Translations under genes and position numbers: made by a program
From: Sphingobacteriales bacterium
GTDB taxonomy: Bacteria > Bacteroidota > Bacteroidia > Chitinophagales > Chitinophagaceae
Reading direction: 5' to 3'
DNA length: 5,060 bases
Assembly (NCBI GenBank): GCA_016708305.1
Contig: JADJGB010000005.1
Location: 1 to 5,060, forward strand
Notes under the pieces: generated by a model
What the model saw: only the letters and a program-made list of their open reading frames with translations
What the model was told of the DNA's origin: nothing
Database searches by the model: none
Part shown: one piece after another, positions 1 through 5,060 of the stretch
How positions within the stretch are numbered: the first letter of the stretch is position 1
Layout of the letters: the number at the start of each line of letters is the position of its first letter

Positions 1-2881
1 CGGCAAGATTTAAGGCATTTTGTACGGCTTGTTTTGATTGGTCGTTTAATAAACCACCTTGTAACAATGCCTGCGCGCGGCTTTTATTTAACTTCCCATC
101 TGCTGCTAAAAGGTCAGGGTAGGTTTGCAGCAAACCAGAGTAAACGTCCACACGTTTTTTTGAAAATAGTCCAGAAACAAATCCAACCACGCCACCAACA
201 ATTGCACCGACTGCCGTTCCGATAACCGGCACAACTGAACCAATAGCAGCACCCGCAGCAACCCCAGAAACAGTATTTTTTGCTGTTTTTTCCCAATCCG
301 TTTTTTTCATGGTTCCGGTCTTAACAGTAGCATTCTGCAAATCTTTTATTGCCTTGCTATACTGCTTTACCGTTTCAACTTCGGCGGCTAATCCTGATTT
401 TACTTTATCGGAATACGTTTTTAGAAAAACGCTATCTCTCAACTCCCCCCGCAAACGAATTTCTTCAAGCAATGCAAGATTGTAGCTGTTCTGCATTGCC
501 GTCATATCGTTATAGAACTCCTGCAACTTTGCTTTGCGCTGCGCCGCTGCATTAATAATTCCAGAAACAGCCTGCAAAACGAACTGTGCCGCCATTGTGT
601 AGGCGTCCAAAGAATCTCCGGTAAACTTCAACTTACCCCCCTCTACATTGAAGTTCTTCATTGCAGACGTAAGCGAAACAATGCCACTGGCAACACCGCT
701 TAAAATGTTTGATGTATTTCCGTCGCCCAACTCCCCAATGCTGTCAGCTATATCCTGAATGTATGGGGCAAGCGATGCTAATGCATCTACTTTTTTTTGA
801 AGATTGGTATAATCCTTTAAAAGTTGATTGATATTCTCCCTTGCTTGCTTTAAACGCTGTAATGTTTCGGGCGGGATATTCACTAACTCACCTGCGGCGT
901 TGCGCATTTTCCCGCTCTTTATCACACCGTCTAAATCATTGTAAAGGCTTTGCAGCTCCTGTTTTGTAGCCCTGCCAATATCTTTGTTAAGTTTCTTAAA
1001 AATATCTGCATTATTGAACTCTAAATCTTTTAAAGTTTCATTGTAGCTATCCTGAATTATTTTTTTTCTGCGTTCGTATTCCTGCGCCGTTAAATTATTC
1101 CTATCGTTTTCAAGCCCTTTTAATTGTAGGTTAAACTTATCTTCTAAGTTTTTCTTTTGCTGATAAAAGTCGTTTGCTTTATCTAAAACCTGCCGGTAGG
1201 CATCTTCTTCTGATTTTATGCGTTCTTCGATGGCTTTCTTTTCATCTATTTTTTGTTGCGCTTGCGCTTTTAGCCTTTCTTCCTGGATTTGTTTGTACCT
1301 TGCGTTTTCAAGTTTTGATAACCCGCCTTCTTTATTAGCCAAAACGTCTTCTTCGGATTGCAGTCTTTCTAAATAAGTTTTATGTTTAGTGATTAATTCG
1401 GCATATTGCTTATTGGCAACATCTTCACCCACCTTCTTTTTAAATTCTTCGTAATCTTGGTACTCTTTTTTTCTTACCTCTAACTCATTAAGCAAGGCTT
1501 TTGTTTCCTGATTATAATCGGCATTTGATAACGCTTTGCTGCGATTACTTTCAATGTCATCAAATCCTAACTTTACTTTGTTTTTCGGGTCACGGTTAAA
1601 TTTTTCTACTTCACTGCGCAAACCATCAAAGAAACTATTTATCTGCGCAATCTGATTTTCCTCTTTGTCTAAGAATTGAAACTTTTCAGCACTTTGGTTT
1701 ATTTTGTTCAGTAACGCAAGCCTTTTTTCATCAATCTCATGAAGTTTTCTGGAATTGCCCTGTGCTTTTTTTATGCTTGCGTCTGTATCATTAAAGAAAT
1801 TTAGTTTATACTTATTTGCAATTTCAGCAGCTCTTGCCTGGTACCTATCGCCGAGTTTATTTAAATCTTCTTCGGCCTTTCTCCCTTTAGCTATATTACC
1901 CAATGTTGAGCGAAAAGGGTCTGAAGATGCTGCCGGATTAAACCATTGCTTTGGGTTCTTTAAGAATGCCAACATCCCCGTTTTGTAGCTACCGAAATTT
2001 GCAGCCTCTACGTCTGCCTCTACACCTTCTTTTGCAGCTTTATTATAAGCGATTGTAGCTTTGGTTTTTAGTTGGATCATTTCCAGGTATGCGGGAGCAA
2101 GTTCGTTCAACTTCCGCTCCATTTCCCCTAAACTTCTTACGCCTCCTGTAGCTTTCCCTAACGAATCATTATAATTGTCGATAGCCTTCTTTGCATCAAT
2201 CTTACCTTCTTTAGCGAGTTTGAGTTCATTTCTTAATTCTGCAATATTTTTTCTCGCCTCTATGTACGGCGTACTTCTTAAGGCCTCCGATGTTATCTCA
2301 ACATTCTTTTTGAAGTCTGATAATGCTCCACCGCCTTTAGAAAATTCATCCCATAAGGCTTTTAACCCCGTAATAATCACACCAATTAACCCCGCCAACC
2401 CTAACCCGGGGATCAAATTAGCCAATGTCCTTAAAAATCCAAACGCTTTGCCTGCAACATTGGTAATCCCGCTTGCGCTTTTTTTAGTGGCGGTAACAAC
2501 TTTTTCACTTTCACCAATAACCGTAGATGATATGCCGCCGCCTTTTGATAATACGGCTTGTTGCCTGTCTATTTCAGAATATATGGCACGTATTTGAGAT
2601 TTCAGCCCATCAAAACCTTTTCCGCCAAGATTGGTGCTGCCCGAAACTCGTTCTAATGTTTTTTCATATTTAGCTAATTCCCTTTCAAGTATGGCAATGT
2701 TTTGAGCTGCATTTGCGCCGAGTTTGCTGCTAATGGATTTATCTAAAACATCTCCCGATTTTTGCGCCGCTTTCTCAATTCTTTGAAAGCCGGAAACTAT
2801 TTCCTGTTCACCTTTCTTAAAATCAGAATTATCAATCCCTGATTTCCAATAAATACCTCCTCCGCTTATTTCTGTTGCCAT
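1..2881 (-). CDS. Tape measure protein (partial, C-terminus outside the window)
   Basis: The frame is open for 960 codons from the ATG at 2881 to the left edge, with no stop. Tape measure proteins span the tail lumen, set tail length and are often involved in genome delivery. The N-terminus (MATEISGGGIYWKSG, then DNSDFKKGEQEI) resembles starts of phage tape measures. Residues about 15-135 are helical. A hydrophobic segment with no charged residues except R151 and K174 lies at about 147-177 (LIPGLGLAGLIGVIITGL). Residues about 365-710 are strongly charged, Lys/Glu/Gln-rich and coiled-coil-like. Less charged stretches follow (701-740 and 761-780), then a glycine/alanine/valine-rich hydrophobic segment at 873-906. 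The visible part has no cysteine and no enzyme motif I recognise. Using the rough 0.15 nm per residue known for siphoviruses, the visible part alone predicts a tail of at least about 140 nm. A host adhesin is unlikely given the neighbours. Confidence 0.93.
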   Translation of the reverse strand, partial: MATEISGGGIYWKSGIDNSDFKKGEQEIVSGFQRIEKAAQKSGDVLDKSISSKLGANAAQNIAILERELAKYEKTLERVSGSTNLGGKGFDGLKSQIRAIYSEIDRQQAVLSKGGGISSTVIGESEKVVTATKKSASGITNVAGKAFGFLRTLANLIPGLGLAGLIGVIITGLKALWDEFSKGGGALSDFKKNVEITSEALRSTPYIEARKNIAELRNELKLAKEGKIDAKKAIDNYNDSLGKATGGVRSLGEMERKLNELAPAYLEMIQLKTKATIAYNKAAKEGVEADVEAANFGSYKTGMLAFLKNPKQWFNPAASSDPFRSTLGNIAKGRKAEEDLNKLGDRYQARAAEIANKYKLNFFNDTDASIKKAQGNSRKLHEIDEKRLALLNKINQSAEKFQFLDKEENQIAQINSFFDGLRSEVEKFNRDPKNKVKLGFDDIESNRSKALSNADYNQETKALLNELEVRKKEYQDYEEFKKKVGEDVANKQYAELITKHKTYLERLQSEEDVLANKEGGLSKLENARYKQIQEERLKAQAQQKIDEKKAIEERIKSEEDAYRQVLDKANDFYQQKKNLEDKFNLQLKGLENDRNNLTAQEYERRKKIIQDSYNETLKDLEFNNADIFKKLNKDIGRATKQELQSLYNDLDGVIKSGKMRNAAGELVNIPPETLQRLKQARENINQLLKDYTNLQKKVDALASLAPYIQDIADSIGELGDGNTSNILSGVASGIVSLTSAMKNFNVEGGKLKFTGDSLDAYTMAAQFVLQAVSGIINAAAQRKAKLQEFYNDMTAMQNSYNLALLEEIRLRGELRDSVFLKTYSDKVKSGLAAEVETVKQYSKAIKDLQNATVKTGTMKKTDWEKTAKNTVSGVAAGAAIGSVVPVIGTAVGAIVGGVVGFVSGLFSKKRVDVYSGLLQTYPDLLAADGKLNKSRAQALLQGGLLNDQSKQAVQNALNLA

Positions 2882-2883
2882 TA
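2879..2883 (-). promoter_or_regulatory. TAATG stop-start overlap coupling extension and tape measure
   Basis: The TAA that ends the -1 chaperone frame (2883-2881) shares its last A with the ATG of the tape measure gene (2881-2879). No Shine-Dalgarno motif is seen just upstream. The zero-frame chaperone stops about 200 bases earlier, so only frameshifted ribosomes finish at this start codon. Confidence 0.65.
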
Positions 2884-3554
2884 TCCAAATTGTTTCATGA
2901 GCTTGTCCAACTCGTTACCGTTTTCGATTTTATTTTTCTTGTCCTTATCGGTTGAATAATCAGGGATTGAAGCGGATAACATCGTAATATTTAGCCAGCT
3001 TCTTTCATACATTATTTCATCCCACCCCATCCTAAAATACTTCATTACGCCGCCGATAGTTTCCCAAGTGCTTTTTGTCTCACTTAGGTTTTGGGGTTCA
3101 TCTTTTGAAGGTCTATGCCTTTCATTAAGATTATACCATTCAAAAAAGGGGCGGGATTAATTTGCTTTACCATCACCGCCCACAACGTATTTAAAGCCTC
3201 ATTATCTACACTTGTTTTTATAATGTCTATCAGTTCATCAGATGGCTCATTGCGTGCATTTTCAGTAAGCAAAACCCCAATGCAGTACACCAAATCTTCA
3301 TAATGTTCAGTCATCATTTTATCGTACACTTTCAGCAAAGTGTTTTCATCATTAAAAACATTCACATCTACTTTTGCAAGTGCCGCAGATATTCTTTTTT
3401 GCTGTGCTAATCTTAACGGCTTTACTAAAAACTCTTTCTTTACCGTACGCTTTCTTTGATACCACTTTGCAGGGATATCAACATCAATCGTAACAGTCAC
3501 CGATCTTTCGAGTAAAGCATCTGTTTCTGTTAAGTCTATTATTTGTTTGTCCAT
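2881..3554 (-). CDS. Tail assembly chaperone, long (GT-like) -1 frameshift product
   Basis: If ribosomes slip back one base at 3147-3141, the first 138 residues of the chaperone join 86 residues encoded in the -1 frame (3140 side down to the TAA at 2883-2881), giving about 224 residues. The -1 frame is open from 3156, just after a TAA at 3159-3157, so the only window for the shift covers the C4T6G run. The extension looks like real protein: it includes SETKSTWETIGG, then RMGWDEIMYERSWLNI and a Lys/Asp/Asn-rich C-terminus ending LDKLMKQFG. In lambda, gpGT made by the same -1 shift recruits tube protein through its T part while G binds the tape measure. Here the T-like end lies directly before the tape measure gene. 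An independent start at the ATG 3045-3043 would give only 54 residues and lose the well-formed upstream part. No peptide or homology data were available. Confidence 0.75.
3084..3554 (-). CDS. Tail assembly chaperone, short (lambda G-like) form
   Basis: The 156-residue product occupies the place of the lambda G-type tail assembly chaperone, between tube and tape measure. These proteins bind the tape measure during assembly and are absent from the finished virion. The N-terminal part has strand patterns (18-27 SVTVTIDVDI; 37-46), as expected for a domain that contacts tail subunits. The rest is helical and charged (48-62, 70-100, 105-135), with one cysteine at residue 91. The ATG at 3554 lies just after the hairpin; no Shine-Dalgarno motif is visible. 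The last 18 residues (139-156) come after the slippery site and have no clear motif, as is common in the short form of a G/GT pair. I saw no sequence motif that proves the function; position, size and the frameshift arrangement carry the call. Confidence 0.75.
   Translation of the reverse strand: MDKQIIDLTETDALLERSVTVTIDVDIPAKWYQRKRTVKKEFLVKPLRLAQQKRISAALAKVDVNVFNDENTLLKVYDKMMTEHYEDLVYCIGVLLTENARNEPSDELIDIIKTSVDNEALNTLWAVMVKQINPAPFLNGIILMKGIDLQKMNPKT
3141..3151 (-). promoter_or_regulatory. Slippery sequence for -1 ribosomal frameshifting
   Basis: The coding strand reads CCCCTTTTTTG, with zero-frame codons GCC CCT TTT TTG. It contains two overlapping heptamers of the X-XXY-YYZ type in the correct phase: C-CCT-TTT (3150-3144) and T-TTT-TTG (3147-3141). 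Slippage on the second re-pairs TTT-TTG as TTT-TTT and continues with GAA. The zero frame stops 55 bases downstream, at 3084, and the -1 frame runs to 2881. Confidence 0.75.
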
Positions 3555-3591
3555 AAATAAATAAAGGCAGGCGTTTTGTTGCGCCCGCCTT
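3555..3591 (-). terminator. Terminator-like hairpin between tube and chaperone genes
   Basis: On the coding (minus) strand, arms at 3591-3582 (AAGGCGGGCG) and 3573-3564 (CGCCTGCCTT) pair over 10 positions: nine Watson-Crick pairs and one G-U, around an 8-base loop (CAACAAAA). A T-rich run, TATTTATTT, follows directly and leads into the chaperone ATG. In the plus-strand RNA the same central pair would be an A-C mismatch, so the structure favours minus-strand transcripts. It has the shape of an intrinsic terminator with an interrupted U-tract, so it is probably partial: it would end many transcripts after the tube gene and let some through to the chaperone and tape measure. The stem also ends only 9 bases before the chaperone ATG, so an effect on initiation is possible. 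Confidence 0.6.
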
Positions 3592-3614
3592 ATTATTGTT
3601 GGTTATAAAATGAT

Positions 3615-4142
3615 TTATACGACCGTAACCTCTTCTTTCTGCCAAGGCGATTGAGCTACACCAGAACCGTTGAAAGGAGTTAAGATTTTCACCTTTACTG
3701 AAATCTTTGAAAGATCATCTTTCACAAATTGCACATCGCCTGAAGATGAGATTTGAGCAAGCGGTACAGTGAACTTAGATTTTTTCCCGCCATAGGGCTT
3801 TGTAATCAATTCAAAAGATTTTTGAATGATCGGCGCACCACCTGCGGGATAAGAATAAATCCCTGCCGCATTTGTGCCGCCAAAGAACTGCATAAGGCTT
3901 GTGTTTGCAAAGTCAAGGCTTTGGAAGTTGAACTCTATTGCATCCTGATCTGTTGGAAGTGATGCTACGATACCAGCCACATCTTCGGCTTTAATGTCGT
4001 TTGTGTTTACCTCGGGAATAGTCATAGATGCTGACCCTTCCGCAATAGGCGTGATTGTAACGGCGTTCGTTGTACCCATTGCACCGTCTGCGCCCTTGTC
4101 GTAAAATTTAATGCTTTCTACTGAAAATTGATATTGTGCCAT
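3615..4142 (-). CDS. Probable major tail (tube) protein
   Basis: The 175-residue protein fits the major tail tube subunit, which stacks in rings to form the tail shaft. The sequence is rich in beta-strand patterns, glycine and small residues, and has no cysteine. The N-terminal strand (MAQYQFSVESIKFYD, 1-15) and the acidic middle segment (44-75, ending DAIEFNFQSLDF) are followed by a glycine/alanine-rich stretch (88-104). Strands at about 107-130 and 145-155 complete the pattern, and the C-terminus ends in EEVTVV. Length is similar to other siphovirus tube proteins. It lies between the terminator and the tail chaperone, where the tube gene is expected. The A-rich leader and the hairpin after the gene fit a highly expressed product, though expression is inferred. 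A minor tail or spike role is less likely, given the position. Confidence 0.72.
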   Translation of the reverse strand: MAQYQFSVESIKFYDKGADGAMGTTNAVTITPIAEGSASMTIPEVNTNDIKAEDVAGIVASLPTDQDAIEFNFQSLDFANTSLMQFFGGTNAAGIYSYPAGGAPIIQKSFELITKPYGGKKSKFTVPLAQISSSGDVQFVKDDLSKISVKVKILTPFNGSGVAQSPWQKEEVTVV

Positions 4143-4154
4143 TTGTTTTTGATT
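4143..4154 (-). promoter_or_regulatory. A-rich translation leader of the major tail gene
   Basis: The 12 bases between the terminator stop and the tube ATG read ATCAAAAACAAA on the coding strand. There is no Shine-Dalgarno motif. In Bacteroidota, whose ribosomes rely little on Shine-Dalgarno pairing, strongly translated genes often have adenines just upstream of the start, including at -3 and -6, as here. The functional reading is inferred. Confidence 0.45.
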
Positions 4155-4571
4155 TTAATAATTTAATGTTTCGTTTACCGATATTACCCTAACCCGAAGG
4201 TTATAAAAGCTGTATTTTATTGTTGGTTCACTAAGGAGCGAAACTGTTTGTAATTCTGTTATGATCTTAGACGTGCTTGCATCTTCAATTAATGGCTTTA
4301 CTGCTAACAGGATATTGTCTAAGGTGGTAAGGTCTGCTACATCGCTTGAAAGATTTGGAGCGTACAAATTAACGTTTATAACGCCTTGCTGTACCTGTGC
4401 AAATGATACCGGTAAACTGCCAATAGTGATAAACTTTTCTTTCGCCGTCCCCGCCCTGTTATATTCAGTTTGAGAAACTTCACCAGCGTAGATACTCGTT
4501 ACCAAAGCCTTAACGCTTGCCACGTTAATTAACTTCCTAACCTCATCTATTGCTGTTTTTATTGTTATCAC
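4155..4571 (-). CDS. Probable tail terminator protein
   Basis: This 138-residue protein is placed between the gp10-like protein and the tail tube gene, the slot of the tail terminator in siphoviruses. Terminators form a ring that caps the tube when it reaches the length set by the tape measure and provides the surface that binds the neck. The sequence is a mixed alpha/beta protein: an N-terminal helix (about 4-16), strands near 45-70 ending in INVNLYAPN, a helix around 80-100 (TLDNILLAVKPLIED), and paired C-terminal strands with YSFYNLRVRV. That order suits the terminator fold, but I see no decisive motif. The start is GTG (4571-4569); no in-frame ATG gives a better start. The GTG overlaps the upstream TGA as GTGA. 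The tube gene begins 12 bp after its stop. The functional call depends mainly on gene order and size. Confidence 0.65.
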   Translation of the reverse strand: MITIKTAIDEVRKLINVASVKALVTSIYAGEVSQTEYNRAGTAKEKFITIGSLPVSFAQVQQGVINVNLYAPNLSSDVADLTTLDNILLAVKPLIEDASTSKIITELQTVSLLSEPTIKYSFYNLRVRVISVNETLNY

Positions 4572-5008
4572 TTCTTGCGATTTAGCATCTCAAATAACTT
4601 CTTTACCCTTTCTTTTATTTTCGCTTCGGCGGCGTAAGAACTCCCGGTTAATACATCGTAACTTTTAGCCTCTACATATTGAGCGTAAAACATACCTGCT
4701 ACTACCACGAGCAAAATACCTTTCGGGTATCTTTCTGCCACCCATTCAGCAAGTGAAGTACCTGAACCTGTACCGTCACCGCCGGGGAATGAACGTTCAA
4801 CCAACTGCCCATCTTTGAAAATAGCGTACCCGATTGATCCTCTAAGGTTGCCCGTTTGATCTTGATACGTCCTTATGCTTCGTGCATCTGCTATAAACTG
4901 TTCGCCTGTTCTCCTAAACTCATCTACCAAACTATCTTCAAAGCCCTGTTTTGCTTTGTCCATGTGCGCTTTAACATCGTTCATCGTAAATGCTGCCTTA
5001 AATCCCAT
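4568..5008 (-). CDS. HK97 gp10-like neck / tail-completion protein
   Basis: The 146-residue product resembles the HK97 gp10-like family of tail-completion proteins, which sit at the head-tail interface and help join a finished tail to the capsid. Residues 10-45 look helical and charged. The family-like signature TGNLRGSIGY follows at residues 52-61, then a glycine-rich turn (75-84). A hydrophobic strand (98-107) leads into YAQYVE (108-113) and SYDVLT (116-121), matching the 'tyrosine-alanine-x-tyrosine-valine-glutamate' pattern usual in this family. The C-terminal helix (126-146) is lysine-rich. Length is typical for the family. The ATG lies 6 bp after the previous stop, with no clear Shine-Dalgarno motif. 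Its TGA stop overlaps the next gene's GTG by 4 bp, suggesting coupled translation. The family call comes from motif recognition by eye, not a profile search. Confidence 0.8.
   Translation of the reverse strand: MGFKAAFTMNDVKAHMDKAKQGFEDSLVDEFRRTGEQFIADARSIRTYQDQTGNLRGSIGYAIFKDGQLVERSFPGGDGTGSGTSLAEWVAERYPKGILLVVVAGMFYAQYVEAKSYDVLTGSSYAAEAKIKERVKKLFEMLNRKK
4569..4571 (-). promoter_or_regulatory. GTG start codon in a GTGA stop-start overlap
   Basis: The terminator gene starts with GTG, whose last two bases are also part of the TGA stop (4570-4568) of the gp10-like gene. No well-placed Shine-Dalgarno motif is visible before it, so initiation probably depends on ribosomes finishing the upstream gene. 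Confidence 0.7.
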
Positions 5009-5014
5009 AGCTAA

Positions 5015-5060
5015 CTATTTGAACAAAGCACCCATTTGTTTTGAAGCATTGGCGACGCTT
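5015..5060 (-). CDS. 3' end of an upstream phage structural gene (partial)
   Basis: Only the last 14 codons and the TAG stop are inside the window; they end in the residues ASKQMGALFK. The reading frame is inferred: another frame also stops nearby, at 5011-5013, but this frame gives the more protein-like tail and stops just 6 bp before the next gene's ATG, as expected in a packed operon. In siphovirus gene order the gene before a gp10-like protein is usually a head-tail connector or head-closure (stopper) protein, so that is the likely class. The visible residues are too few to assign a family, and the product call rests on position alone. Confidence 0.5.
   Translation of the reverse strand, partial: SVANASKQMGALFK

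Noticed and set aside
114..296. Minus-strand open frame rich in Cys, Trp and Gly, offset from the tape measure frame.
   Set aside because: The glycine-rich segment of the tape measure read out of frame gives this composition; the main frame is intact through the region.
791..1067. Two runs of eight T (791-798 and 1060-1067), A8 in the tape measure mRNA, as further frameshift sites.
   Set aside because: Slippage back by one base at either meets a stop at once (TAG or TAA). Such runs are common in Lys-rich AT-rich genes; a truncated product has no support.
1755..1988. Plus-strand open frame with a signal-peptide-like start.
   Set aside because: It is antisense to the tape measure coding region; Phe/Leu/Ser-rich content is expected from the complement of Lys/Glu/Arg codons.
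2175..2597. A 140-codon open frame on the plus strand with hydrophobic stretches.
   Set aside because: It lies wholly antisense to the tape measure gene, whose frame is continuous and protein-like. The apolar look is a by-product of reading Lys/Glu-rich codons backward.
2881..3045. A stand-alone 54-residue gene starting at the ATG 3045-3043.
   Set aside because: The same frame is open and protein-like for over 30 codons before this ATG and joins a slippery site, so a frameshift extension explains more of the sequence.
3115..3303. Plus-strand open frame opposite the chaperone and frameshift site.
   Set aside because: It is antisense to a well-supported gene and has no protein features of its own.
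3555..3614. A promoter for the chaperone and tape measure genes in the gap.
   Set aside because: I found no Bacteroidota-type -33 TTTG with -7 TAnnTTTG, nor a convincing -35/-10 pair, on the minus strand; the hairpin accounts for the gap.
3615..4571. A contractile tail, tailocin or extracellular injection system.
   Set aside because: No sheath-like gene lies between the terminator and tube genes, and the order matches a non-contractile siphovirus tail.

Overview
The window is part of the late structural operon of a tailed bacteriophage or prophage. Every gene reads on the minus strand, right to left. Tightly packed genes, A-rich leaders without clear Shine-Dalgarno motifs, moderately AT-rich DNA and the character of the proteins suggest a host in the Bacteroidota. 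That host assignment is inference. I see no integrase, tRNA, host gene, attachment site, insertion sequence or CRISPR, so virion and integrated prophage cannot be told apart here.

In transcription order the layout is: the last codons of an upstream connector-region gene (5060-5015); an HK97 gp10-like neck or tail-completion protein (5008-4568); a probable tail terminator, GTG start, overlapping it by 4 bp (4571-4155); a probable major tail tube protein (4142-3615); a 60-bp gap with a strong terminator-like hairpin; a lambda G-like tail assembly chaperone (3554-3084); a -1 frame extension of that chaperone (3156-2881), apparently reached by ribosomal frameshifting at a C4T6G slippery stretch (3151-3141); and a tape measure protein that starts at 2881 and runs off the left edge, still open after 960 codons.

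This is the classic siphovirus module: neck, terminator, tube, G/GT chaperone pair, tape measure. No sheath gene lies between terminator and tube, so a long non-contractile tail is the simplest reading. The chaperone pair would coat the tape measure, the tube protein would polymerise around it, and the terminator would stop growth and join the neck.

The best observation is the frameshift arrangement. The extension frame opens 6 bp before the slippery run, encodes 86 further residues, and its stop codon overlaps the tape measure start (TAATG). Two other points are the strand-specific hairpin between tube and chaperone genes, which may set expression ratio, and three hydrophobic segments in the tape measure. 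I found no evidence of a wholly new type of system: the window is a conserved tail module with informative regulatory details.
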